From NCBI GenBank assembly GCA_003367665.1, contig QKXI01000006.1:9702-73701 (forward strand): DNA of 64,000 nucleotides, read 5' to 3'. Below are positions 33,764 to 41,260 of this stretch, piece after piece. The notes under the pieces were generated by a model. That model was not told where the DNA came from. It made no database searches and saw only the letters and a program-made list of their open reading frames with translations. The stretch is from Leifsonia sp. ku-ls (GTDB lineage: Bacteria; Actinomycetota; Actinomycetes; Actinomycetales; Microbacteriaceae). The position numbers were made by a program, and so were the translations under genes. The first letter of the stretch is position 1. Every line of letters starts with the position of its first letter.

Positions 33764-33787
33764 GTTTCTAGTCGAAAGGCTAGAAAC
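33764..33787. promoter_or_regulatory. AT-rich inverted repeat upstream of the AAA ATPase gene
   Basis: GTTTCTAG (33764-33771) pairs with CTAGAAAC (33780-33787) around the 8-base spacer TCGAAAGG; further TTAGA-type half-sites flank it (33757-33761 and 33790-33795). It lies 18-41 bp upstream of the AAA gene start and downstream of the UBP zinc-finger gene. It could be an operator, or the terminator of the incoming operon. The AT content contrasts sharply with the surroundings. Confidence 0.45.
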
Positions 33788-33817
33788 CATTAGAAAAGCT
33801 GAGAGAGTAGCCGTCCC

Positions 33818-34180
33818 CTACCGCCGCTCCTCCAGCTCCCGCTGCCAGTCGCGCGGCACGCGGTCGGCCGGGCCGGGCACGGTCTGGTCGGCCGGGTGGC
33901 TGTGCGGCGCGGCGAGCTCCGGGCCGGTCACGAAGGTCTGCGTGCGGTAGTCGTAGAACCAGTCCTCGCCCGGCTCGAAGCTCTGGATGATCGGATGCCC
34001 GGTCGCCACGGCGTGCTTGGTCGCGTGGGTGTTGAGCGAGTCGTCGCAGCAGCCGACGTGGCCGCACTCCGCGCAGCGCCGCAGGTGCAGCCACCAGCTG
34101 CCGGTCTGCCCGCACTCGACGCATCCCGGGCCGGACGGCGGGACGGTCGGGTCGATGCCGGCGGTGGCCGATCCGGTCAT
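33818..34180 (-). CDS. UBP-type zinc-finger protein
   Basis: The protein has 120 residues. Residues ~20-85 match the zinc-finger ubiquitin-binding (ZnF-UBP) fold: CVECG, then CAECGHVGCCDDSLNTHATKHAVATGHPII and a final DWFYDYRTQTF, with the Cys/His ligands in the expected order. In eukaryotes this domain binds the C-terminal Gly-Gly of ubiquitin. Actinobacteria encode stand-alone versions next to metabolic genes, with no proven partner. The start overlaps the stop of the metallo-beta-lactamase-fold gene by four bases. It is the last gene of a five-gene operon that runs back to the FabL-like reductase. Confidence 0.85.
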   Translation of the reverse strand: MTGSATAGIDPTVPPSGPGCVECGQTGSWWLHLRRCAECGHVGCCDDSLNTHATKHAVATGHPIIQSFEPGEDWFYDYRTQTFVTGPELAAPHSHPADQTVPGPADRVPRDWQRELEERR

Positions 34181-34962
34181 CGCGTGCTCCCCTCCAGGTC
34201 GAGTGTCACCGATTCGCCCGGGCGCAGCAGCCGGAGCCGGTCGGAGAGGCCGTGGGCCGCGAACGCGTCGCGGACGTCGTCCTGGCCCTGCGTGAAGTGC
34301 GCCCAGCCCTCGCTGTGCAGCGGGATGACGGGCGCCTCGCCGAGCAGGGCGGCGGCCCGCGCCGCCTTGTCTGCTGTGAGGGTGAGGTAGGCGTCCAGCC
34401 GCGCGGTGCGGGCCGCCCCGGCGAACAGCAGCGCCAGGTCGACCGGGCCGAGGTTCTCCGCGACCTCCTCGACCACCCGCAGGGACGCGTTGTCGCCGCT
34501 CACGTAGATCGTCGGAAGGCCGTCGCCCGCCAGCACGAAGCCGACCACCGGGCCGGACGACGCCTCCATGCCGTCCGGGCCGTGCTGCGCGGGCACCGCG
34601 TGCACCCGCAGCTCGGAGCCGTCCGGCCGCGGGACGGTCAGGTGCGTCCAGGGCCCGAGGCCGCGGACCGCGCCGTCGAGGCGGCCGGAGGCGGCCTCCG
34701 TCGTCACCGTCAGCGGCGCCGAGCGCACGACCTCCCGGCCGAGTGTGTCGAGGTTGTCGGGGTGCTGGTCGTGCGACAGCAGCACCACATCCACCGGTCC
34801 GACGTCCTCCGCCGTGACGGCCGGGCCGGTCGTCTTCACCAGCACGCGCGGTCCGGACGGGTGCTCGCCGGGCGGGTCGAAGGTCGGGTCGGTCAGGATG
34901 CGCACCCCGCCGACCTCGATCAGCGCCGTCGGGCCGCCGATCAGCTGAACGCGGACGGTCAT
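34177..34962 (-). CDS. Metallo-beta-lactamase-fold hydrolase
   Basis: The protein has 261 residues. It resembles the UlaG-like/YtnP-type group: an N-terminal beta strand GGPTALIEVGGVRILTDPTFD, then the metal motif SHDQHPDNLD. This replaces the canonical HxHxDH with H-D-Q-H-x-D-N, the form common in this subgroup. Further ligand candidates are AQHGPDG, SGDN and HSEGWAH. Substrates in this group include lactones, phosphodiesters and N-acyl phospholipids. Four-base overlaps with both neighbours place it inside the operon. It is cytoplasmic, with no signal peptide. Confidence 0.82.
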   Translation of the reverse strand: MTVRVQLIGGPTALIEVGGVRILTDPTFDPPGEHPSGPRVLVKTTGPAVTAEDVGPVDVVLLSHDQHPDNLDTLGREVVRSAPLTVTTEAASGRLDGAVRGLGPWTHLTVPRPDGSELRVHAVPAQHGPDGMEASSGPVVGFVLAGDGLPTIYVSGDNASLRVVEEVAENLGPVDLALLFAGAARTARLDAYLTLTADKAARAAALLGEAPVIPLHSEGWAHFTQGQDDVRDAFAAHGLSDRLRLLRPGESVTLDLEGSTR

Positions 34963-36272
34963 CCCTCTCCTCCCTGCCCGGACCGGGACGCCCGGGCGGC
35001 GACCCGCAGTCGCACGAAACGGTAGCCGATCCCGACGGCGACCACCACGACCCCGGCGACGATCGCGCCGGGCGGCAGCGTCGCCACCAGCACGACGCAG
35101 CCGATCGCGCCCGCAACCGCGAGCGCACGCGGGTAGCGGCGGTGGGCGCGGTCCTGCGTCCACGCCGACAGGTTCGCGATCAGGTAGTACAGCAGCACGC
35201 CGAACGACGAGAACCCGATCGCGGCGCGCAGGTCGGCGACGGCGACGAGCACGCACACGACCAGGCCGAGGGCGAGTTCCGCCCGGTAGGGCACCCGGAA
35301 GCGCGGATGCACCGCCGAGAACCAGCCGGGCAGGTCACGGTTGCGGGCCATGGCGAGGCTGGTGCGCCCGATCCCGGCGATCATCGCCAGCAGCGCGCCG
35401 AGCGCGGCCGCGGCGGCGCCCACCCGGATCACGACGCCCGGCCAGGCGGCGCCGGAGGTGTCCGCGACCGCGCTCAGCGGCGCGGCCGCCTGCGCGAGAC
35501 CCGCGGCGCCGATCGCGTGCAGGGCCGACAGAGCAACGAGGGCGTAGACGACGAGCGCGACCGTGAGCGCCGTCGTGATGGCCCGCGGGATGGTGCGGGC
35601 CGGATCCACGACCTCCTCGCCCATCGTGGCGATGCGCGCGTACCCGGCGAACGCGAAGAACAGGAACCCCGCCGACTGGAGGACGCCGTACGCGCTCACC
35701 GGAGGCCCCGGCTGCGCCGCGCTCGCCGCGGTGTGCGTGAAGCCGATCACCACCGCGACGGTCAGCGCCAGCAGCGAGACGGCGACCAGGATGCGCGTCA
35801 GCAGCGCGGTGCGCGTGACGCCGAGCGTGTTGACGACGGTCAGCGCGGCGACGGCGAGCACCGCCACCGGCTTCACCCACGGCTCCGGCACGGCGTAGGT
35901 CGCGAAGGTGAGCGCCATCGCGGCGGAGCTCGCCGTCTTGCCGATCACGAACGACCAGCCGGCGAAGAAGCCGGGCCACTCGCCCAGCCGCTCCCGGCCG
36001 TACACGTAGCTGCCGCCCGAGGTCGGGTACTGCGCGGCCAGCTGCGCCGACGACGTCGCGTTGCAGAACGCGATGAAGCCGGCGATCAGCAGGCCGACGA
36101 GCAGACCGGCGCCCGCGGCGGCCGCGGCGGGCGAGAACGCGGAGAAGACACCGGCGCCGATCATCGAGCCGAGCCCGATCGCGATCGCGTCGCCGAGGCC
36201 GAGCCGCCGTGCGAGCGCGCCGCCCGGGGCGGGGGCGGGGGCGGGGGCGGGGGCCGGGGATGCCGAGGTCAC
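34959..36272 (-). CDS. APC-superfamily amino acid permease
   Basis: The protein has 437 residues and about 12 helices. The APC signature GLGSMIGAGVFSAFSPAA marks helix 1, followed by YPTSGGSYVYGRERLGEWPGF. Members are proton-coupled uptake or exchange systems for amino acids and polyamines; the substrate is unknown. GTG 36272 overlaps the stop of the acyl-CoA synthetase by four bases. The first 20 residues are a Pro-Ala repeat encoded by a slippage-prone GGGGGC tract, unusual for this family. Confidence 0.9.
   Translation of the reverse strand: MTSASPAPAPAPAPAPGGALARRLGLGDAIAIGLGSMIGAGVFSAFSPAAAAAGAGLLVGLLIAGFIAFCNATSSAQLAAQYPTSGGSYVYGRERLGEWPGFFAGWSFVIGKTASSAAMALTFATYAVPEPWVKPVAVLAVAALTVVNTLGVTRTALLTRILVAVSLLALTVAVVIGFTHTAASAAQPGPPVSAYGVLQSAGFLFFAFAGYARIATMGEEVVDPARTIPRAITTALTVALVVYALVALSALHAIGAAGLAQAAAPLSAVADTSGAAWPGVVIRVGAAAAALGALLAMIAGIGRTSLAMARNRDLPGWFSAVHPRFRVPYRAELALGLVVCVLVAVADLRAAIGFSSFGVLLYYLIANLSAWTQDRAHRRYPRALAVAGAIGCVVLVATLPPGAIVAGVVVVAVGIGYRFVRLRVAARASRSGQGGEG
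36226..36259. repeat. GGGGGC hexanucleotide tract in the permease N-terminus
   Basis: About four to five GGGGGC units encode a Pro-Ala repeat just after the permease start codon. Loss or gain of whole units would keep the frame; single-base slippage would abolish the permease. It is a candidate variable tract. Confidence 0.6.
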
Positions 36273-37963
36273 GGGGTGACGAACAGACCTTCCTCCGCGT
36301 CGCGGCTCGACTGGTCGCGCAGCACGAAGTGCTGCTTCTTGCCGGTCGCAGTGTAGGGCAGCTCGGTGACGAACGCGTATCGCCGCGGGCGCTTGTAGTC
36401 GGCGAGGGCGACGCTGGCGCGGCAGTGCGCGTCCAGCTCCCTGGCCGCCGCCTGCGCATCCTGCAACCGTCCGGCGCGCGGCTGCACGTAGGCGACCACG
36501 ATCTCGCCCCACTCGTCGTCGGGCAGGCCCACGACGATGCTGTCGGCGACGTCCGGATGCTCAACGAGCGTCTCCTCCACCTGCACCGGATGCACGTTCT
36601 CGCCGCCGGAGATGATCATGTCGTCCTTGCGGCCGATGATCGTGACGATCTCGTTCCCGTCCCAGCTGGCCAGGTCGCCCGGGTACATCCAGCCGTCGCG
36701 GAACTTGCGGCCCTGCTCCTCCGGGTTGTGCATGTAGGCGTACCCGCTCTTGACGCTGCGCATGATGACCTCGCCGATCTCGTGGCCGTCCTTCGCCGCC
36801 AGGTCGTCCGGGGAGGCCACGCGGTCGTCGCCGTAGACCTTCACCACGGCGACGTCGTCGTCGAGGCAGGCGCGGCCGGCGGCGCCTGCCGCGTCGGGAA
36901 GGTCCTCCGGGCGCAGGTAGGTGTTCCAGAACGCCTCGGTGGTGCCGTAGCCGTTCGCGATCCGCGGGGTGAGCACGCGCTGGTAGCGCAGCGCCGCGGC
37001 GCGGTCGAGCGGGGCGCCCATGGTCACGATGCCGTGCAGCGAGGACAGATCGCGCGGTGCCGCCTCCTGCGCGTCGGCCAGGCGCTCCAGGTTGGTCGGG
37101 GCGCCGATCACGTAGGTGAGGGCGTGCTCCTGGATGCTGTCGAGCACCACCTCCGCGTCGAAGCGCGGCAGGGTGACCACCTCGGCGCCGACGTAGAAGG
37201 CCGTGTTCGGTCCGGCGCAGTAGTTGCCGCCGCGGTGGAACCACGGCGACATGTTCATGGTGCGGTCCGTCGGCGCGAGCGGGAAGTGCATGATCACGTC
37301 ATGCGCCGTGAGCACCTCGTTGAGGCTGGTCAGCGAAACGGCCTTCGGCATCCCTGTGGTGCCGCTGGTGTACAGCCGGGAGGTCTCGTCCCAGACGCTG
37401 GCGCCCTCCGGCGCGCGGAACGACGGGGCGCCCTCCAGCAGCAGCTCCTCGAACCGGACCGCGCCGTCGAGCAGCGGCCCGTCGCCGACCGCGGCGAGCA
37501 CGGCCGGTCGGTGCTCCGCCAGCTCCAGCGCCGTGCGGACGCTGTCGCTCGCGGCGGCGTCGTAGACGAAGACGGCCGGCCGGGAGTCGTCCAGGATGTG
37601 CGCGGTCTCGCCCGGCGCGAGGCGGAAGTTCATGGGCGAGCTGACCGCGCGCAGGCCCTGCGCGGCGACGTAGAGGAAGGCGAACTCCGGCGTGTTCATC
37701 AGCTGGTACGCGACGATGTCGCCCACGCCGACCCCGCGGGCGGCGAGGCCGGCGACCAGGCTGCCGGTCACCCGCCCGAGCTCCGCGTACGTCCAGCTGC
37801 GGCCGGTCGGCGGGTCGGTGATCGCCGTGCGGGACGCGTAGCGGTGGGTGTTGCGCTCCACGGCGGAGGCGTAGGTGAAGTGCTGCTCGAACACCGCCTT
37901 TAGCGTGCTCGGGTCGTACTCGGTGTTCGGCTTCACGGGTGCGGTCGGGTCGATGAGGGTCAT
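36269..37963 (-). CDS. Acyl-CoA synthetase (AMP-forming), ANL superfamily
   Basis: The protein has 564 residues with all core ANL motifs: the P-loop-like YTSGTTGMPK, adenine site NGYGTTEAFWN, the aspartate motif DGWMYPGDLASW, the hinge GRKDDMIISGGENVHP and the C-terminal catalytic lysine in YTATGKKQH. It activates a carboxylic acid to acyl-AMP and then the CoA thioester. The chain-length preference is not readable, but the pairing with an enoyl-reductase-like SDR 22 bp upstream suggests fatty or branched acids. It is the second gene of the minus-strand operon, followed by the permease through a four-base overlap. Confidence 0.92.
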   Translation of the reverse strand: MTLIDPTAPVKPNTEYDPSTLKAVFEQHFTYASAVERNTHRYASRTAITDPPTGRSWTYAELGRVTGSLVAGLAARGVGVGDIVAYQLMNTPEFAFLYVAAQGLRAVSSPMNFRLAPGETAHILDDSRPAVFVYDAAASDSVRTALELAEHRPAVLAAVGDGPLLDGAVRFEELLLEGAPSFRAPEGASVWDETSRLYTSGTTGMPKAVSLTSLNEVLTAHDVIMHFPLAPTDRTMNMSPWFHRGGNYCAGPNTAFYVGAEVVTLPRFDAEVVLDSIQEHALTYVIGAPTNLERLADAQEAAPRDLSSLHGIVTMGAPLDRAAALRYQRVLTPRIANGYGTTEAFWNTYLRPEDLPDAAGAAGRACLDDDVAVVKVYGDDRVASPDDLAAKDGHEIGEVIMRSVKSGYAYMHNPEEQGRKFRDGWMYPGDLASWDGNEIVTIIGRKDDMIISGGENVHPVQVEETLVEHPDVADSIVVGLPDDEWGEIVVAYVQPRAGRLQDAQAAARELDAHCRASVALADYKRPRRYAFVTELPYTATGKKQHFVLRDQSSRDAEEGLFVTP

Positions 37964-37985
37964 GGTTCTCCTCGGGCAGGGGGGT

Positions 37986-38855
37986 TCAGGCGTCCAGCGG
38001 GCGTCGACTCCGTCTCGGATCGGTGGGGGTGGAGTCCTGGTCGAGTTCCGACCAGAACGGGGGTGCGACGACGGTGAGTCCGCCGTCGACGACGAGGGTG
38101 TGGCCGGTGATGTAGCCGGCCGCGGGCGAGGCGAGGAAGCGCACGGCCTCCGCGACGTCGTCGGCCGTGCCGAGGCGGCCGAGCGGGATGCGGGCCGTCA
38201 TCGCCTCCAGCCCGGGCACGCCGGCGTGGCCGTAGAAGTAGTGCAGCGAGTCGGTGTCGATCAGCCCGCCGTTGACCGCGTTGACCGTCACGCCGTCGCG
38301 ACCGAGCTCGGCAGCGAGGTGACGCACCCACGACTCGACCGCGGCCTTGTCGGAGCCGATCGCGCCGTACAGCGGGAACGCGCGGTGGCTGCCGTAGCTG
38401 GTGACGGCGACGATGCGGCCGCCCGCGGGAGCCTGGGCGCGCATCCGCTCGGCGGCCCGCTGGGCCAGCAGCACGAACGACCGGACGTTGGTCGCCCACG
38501 ACCGCTCCAAATGCCGCGAGGTCAGCTCGGCGGCCGGCCGGAACGCCGAGGCGGCCGCGCTCGCGACGAGCACGTCGAGCCGGAAGCCGGGCGGGAACTC
38601 GTCCGCGAACAGGCGGTCGATCTCCTCCTCGCTCTCCAGCTCGAGTCGGTGGGCGCGGGCGGAACCGCCAGCCTCGACGATGCCGTCGACGACCTCGGCG
38701 GCGGCCTCGGCCTCGCGCCGGAAGGTGAGCACCACATCCACCCCGTCGGCGGCGAGCGTCTCGGCGATGCGGCGGCCGATGCCGCGCGAGCCGCCGGTGA
38801 CCAGGGCGCGGCGGGAGGGCGTCTGCGGGGGATTCGTTTCGACGGGCGTCGTCAC
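37986..38855 (-). CDS. SDR-family enoyl-ACP reductase-like protein (FabL type)
   Basis: The protein has 289 residues. The NADP-binding TGGSRGIG is at 20-27. The active site reads TSYGSHRAFPLYGAIGSDK: Tyr163 and Lys170 are separated by six residues, the Y-x6-K spacing of enoyl-ACP reductases such as FabI and FabL, instead of the Y-x3-K of ordinary SDR alcohol dehydrogenases. NGGLIDTDSLHYF and VDGG follow in the expected places. The reaction would be NAD(P)H-dependent reduction of trans-2-enoyl-ACP or -CoA. It is the first gene of the operon with the acyl-CoA synthetase. A polyketide-type ketoreductase role is a possible alternative. Confidence 0.8.
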   Translation of the reverse strand: MTTPVETNPPQTPSRRALVTGGSRGIGRRIAETLAADGVDVVLTFRREAEAAAEVVDGIVEAGGSARAHRLELESEEEIDRLFADEFPPGFRLDVLVASAAASAFRPAAELTSRHLERSWATNVRSFVLLAQRAAERMRAQAPAGGRIVAVTSYGSHRAFPLYGAIGSDKAAVESWVRHLAAELGRDGVTVNAVNGGLIDTDSLHYFYGHAGVPGLEAMTARIPLGRLGTADDVAEAVRFLASPAAGYITGHTLVVDGGLTVVAPPFWSELDQDSTPTDPRRSRRPLDA

Positions 38856-38986
38856 GGTCGCCAGTCTAGGCCTGTCGGAGGGTGCCTCCGGTACGGGTGT
38901 CGTCGCCGTGTCAAGCCCTCGCGCGGTCGGCCGCCTGGGCGGACGGTGGTGGCGCCATCCGATCGACGCCGACCGCAGGAGCCACC

Positions 38987-39136
38987 ATGAGCGCCCTCCG
39001 CCGCTTCAGCCTCCCCAGCAACGGGAGCACGCCCACCAACCCGCTCGACCTGTGGGGCCGCCGCGTGACGGTCGGCGTGACGGTGCTGATCGGCCTGCCG
39101 CTGCTGACCGCCGGGATGCTCTCCCTGCTCTCCTAG
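38987..39136 (+). CDS. Small single-helix membrane protein (49 aa)
   Basis: ATG 38987 follows AGGAG by five bases. The product has 49 residues, a basic N-terminus (SALRRFSLPSNGSTPTN) and one hydrophobic helix (about 29-48) ending at the stop. No family is recognised. The clear SD and good composition support a real small gene. It is transcribed away from the FabL-like gene with a 131-bp gap. Confidence 0.6.
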   Translation: MSALRRFSLPSNGSTPTNPLDLWGRRVTVGVTVLIGLPLLTAGMLSLLS

Positions 39137-39221
39137 CTCGTGGCCGAGGCGCGTCCGCCCTGGACGCGCGCCGCGCGTCGGCGTACCGTCGCGCGGTCAG
39201 GACAGAACGGAAGGATGACGC

Positions 39222-39344
39222 ATGAGCGACGAGAAGAACCGCCCCGACGCCGACGACCTGCCCGACGGCTCCGCCTCCGACGGCAGCGCCCCCGAGCCGG
39301 GCGAGGACACCGTCTCCGGCGGGGGCCCCGAAGAGCACAAGTAG
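39222..39344 (+). CDS. Small acidic disordered protein (40 aa)
   Basis: ATG 39222 follows GGAAGG by about six bases, with TACCGT (39183-39188) as a possible -10 element. The product has 40 residues, is very acidic and rich in Asp, Gly, Ser and Pro, and is almost certainly unfolded (for example DDLPDGSASDGS). No family is recognised. Confidence 0.5.
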   Translation: MSDEKNRPDADDLPDGSASDGSAPEPGEDTVSGGGPEEHK

Positions 39345-39359
39345 CCCGCTCCCCAGCCG

Positions 39360-39417
39360 TCAGCTCCGGAGTTTTTCGCGTCGGAACGCGCGTTCCGCTC
39401 AAAAACTCCGGAGCTGA
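39360..39417. repeat. Large nested palindrome (REP-like element or bidirectional terminator)
   Basis: Two perfect 17-base arms (39360-39376 and 39401-39417), each with an inner T5/A5 block and the self-palindromic CTCCGGAG, enclose a 24-base loop. The loop itself contains the perfect 14-bp palindrome GGAACGCGCGTTCC (39383-39396). It lies between a small plus-strand gene and a converging SDR gene. The T/A blocks are on the loop side of the stem, which is not the layout of a simple intrinsic terminator. Confidence 0.75.
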
Positions 39418-39433
39418 TGGCGTTGCGGCCGGG

Positions 39434-40123
39434 TCAGCGGCGGTGGAAGGGGCGCACGCTGAGGGATTCGACGGTGCCGATCGGCGGCAGGTCCACGGCG
39501 GTGCGCACGGTCGCGGCCACCATCTCGGGCGTGATCGTGTAGCGCTCGTCGTACTCGTGGCCCTCCCTGGCGACGAGGGCGCGCTGCATGTCGGTGTCCA
39601 CGCGTCCGGGGTGGATGCTGGTCACGCGCACGCCGTTCGGCCGCTCCTCCTCGCGCAGGGCGTCGGTGAGGGCGCGGAGGGCGAACTTCGAGCCGGCGTA
39701 CACCCCGCCGCCCGGGCCGCTCGCGAGGCCGGAGCCGCTGTTGATGGCGACGACCAGCCCACCGGCCGCTCGCAGCGCGGGCAGCGCGCGCCGGGTGAGC
39801 GCGGCGACGGCGAAGACGTTCACCGCGAAGACGTGCTCCCAGGTCGCCGCGTCGGTCTCGGCGATGGTGCCGCCGTCCTCCACGCCGGCCGAGTGGACGA
39901 GCACGTCGAGCCGGTCGGGAAGCGCCGGGAGGGACTCGCCGCTCAGGTCGGCGACGAGGTCGGCCACGTACGGCTCGGCCGACGGCAGCTCGGCGACGAC
40001 CGCCTCCACCGCCGCGGCGTCGCGGCCGCCGACCAGGATGTGGTGCGTGCGGCCGAGCTCCACGGCGATCGCGCGGCCGATCCCGCGCGAGGCGCCGGTG
40101 ACGAGGGCAACGGGTCTGTCCAT
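39434..40123 (-). CDS. Short-chain dehydrogenase/reductase
   Basis: The protein has 229 residues. TGASRGIG (9-16) binds NAD(P); the catalytic set is the Ser in NSGSGL and VYAGSK with the ordinary Y-x3-K spacing, followed by HPGRVDTDM, as in classical SDRs of the YdfG/YueD group. The short C-terminus fits the small classical class. The substrate is unknown. It stands alone, divergent from the LacI regulator with a 63-bp gap. Confidence 0.9.
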   Translation of the reverse strand: MDRPVALVTGASRGIGRAIAVELGRTHHILVGGRDAAAVEAVVAELPSAEPYVADLVADLSGESLPALPDRLDVLVHSAGVEDGGTIAETDAATWEHVFAVNVFAVAALTRRALPALRAAGGLVVAINSGSGLASGPGGGVYAGSKFALRALTDALREEERPNGVRVTSIHPGRVDTDMQRALVAREGHEYDERYTITPEMVAATVRTAVDLPPIGTVESLSVRPFHRR

Positions 40124-40174
40124 CCCTCGACCCTAGCCCGCGTCCACGGGTCCTGGGCCCTGAGCGGCGTGCCC

Positions 40175-40186
40175 TAGGGTGTGGGT
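40175..40186 (+). promoter_or_regulatory. Leaderless promoter -10 element of the LacI regulator
   Basis: TAGGGT (40175-40180) is followed by six bases and GTG 40187. This supports GTG 40187 as the start rather than the in-frame GTG 40181. Confidence 0.55.
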
Positions 40187-41185
40187 GTGCAGGGTGAGGG
40201 TCGCGCGCCGGGTGTGCGGGAGGTCGCGGCGGCGGCCGGCGTCTCGCGGCAGACCGTGTCTCGCGTGCTCAACGACCACGCGAGCATCCGGCCGGAGACC
40301 CGCGCCCGCGTGCTCGCGGCGATGGAGGAGCTCGACTTCCGGCCGAACCGGGCCGCCCGCATGCTGACCACCGCCCGGTCGCGGACGATCGGCGTGCTGG
40401 CGTCCTCCGCCTCCTCGTTGTTCGGGCCCGCGTCGAGCATCGACGCCGTGGAGGATGCCGCGCGCGAGGTCGGCTACGCCGTGACCGTGGCGCACGCCGC
40501 ATCCCTGGAGCCGTCCGATCTGGCCGCCGCGCTCGACCACCTGCGGGCGCAGGCCGTCGAGGGGGTGGTCGTGATCGCGCCACAGCAGCGCGTGCAGGAC
40601 GCGATGGCCCACCTCGCGCTCACGGTCCCGTCGGTCACGCTGCACGGAGCCGGGGACGCCGGCGATGAGGGCGTCTTCGTCGACCAGCTGCTCGGCGCCC
40701 GGCTGGCCACGCGGCACCTGCTCGAACGCGGCCACCGCCGCATCGCGCACCTCGCCGGCCCCGGCGACTGGTCGGAGGCGCGGGCCAGACGCGACGGTTT
40801 CCTGGCCGAGATGGCCACCGTGGGCGGCGACGCGATCGTGTCGCGGGAGGGCGACTGGACGGCTGCGTCCGGCGCCGCGATCGGGGAAGAGCTGGTGGCG
40901 GACCGGTCGGTGACGGCCGTGTTCGCGTCCAACGACCAGCTGGCGCTTGGGGTGCTGCACGCGGCACGGCTCGCCGGCCGCGCGGTACCCGGGGACCTCG
41001 CGGTGGTGGGGTTCGACGACATCCCGGAGGCGGCCTTCTTCGCGCCGCCGCTGACGACCGTGCGGCAGGAGTTCGCCGAGCTCGGCCGCCGCTGCGTCGC
41101 CCGGCTGGTCGCCCTGGTGGAGGGCGGCGACCTGGCGTTCGAGGAGCCGGTGGCGCCGGTGCTGGTGGTGCGCGAGTCGTCCTGA
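40187..41185 (+). CDS. LacI-family repressor of the arabinose operon
   Basis: The protein has 332 residues. The N-terminal LacI helix-turn-helix and hinge read VREVAAAAGVSRQTVSRVLN and then FRPNRAARML. A periplasmic-binding-protein-like effector domain (about 60-325) ends with GFDDIPEAAFFAPPLTTVRQ, characteristic of the family. It lies 75 bp upstream of araB-araD-araA in the same direction. The gap between them holds a perfect 14-bp palindrome of the LacI type, so it most likely represses the operon until L-arabinose (or a derivative) binds. The sugar is inferred from the operon. Confidence 0.9.
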   Translation: MQGEGRAPGVREVAAAAGVSRQTVSRVLNDHASIRPETRARVLAAMEELDFRPNRAARMLTTARSRTIGVLASSASSLFGPASSIDAVEDAAREVGYAVTVAHAASLEPSDLAAALDHLRAQAVEGVVVIAPQQRVQDAMAHLALTVPSVTLHGAGDAGDEGVFVDQLLGARLATRHLLERGHRRIAHLAGPGDWSEARARRDGFLAEMATVGGDAIVSREGDWTAASGAAIGEELVADRSVTAVFASNDQLALGVLHAARLAGRAVPGDLAVVGFDDIPEAAFFAPPLTTVRQEFAELGRRCVARLVALVEGGDLAFEEPVAPVLVVRESS

Positions 41186-41210
41186 CTGGCGCTCGCTCCC
41201 GGCCGTGACG

Positions 41211-41242
41211 TATGCTCGCAGCACGCAATGTGACCGGTCACA
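41211..41242 (+). promoter_or_regulatory. Promoter and LacI-type operator of araBDA
   Basis: TATGCT (41211-41216) is a good -10 element; the -35 is weak. TGTGACCGGTCACA (41229-41242) is a perfect 14-bp palindrome with the central CG of LacI-family operators, placed just after the expected transcription start, where a bound repressor would block elongation or initiation. The SD GAAGGAG follows before GTG 41261. Confidence 0.75.
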
Positions 41243-41260
41243 CGAAGGAGTGGATGCCCC

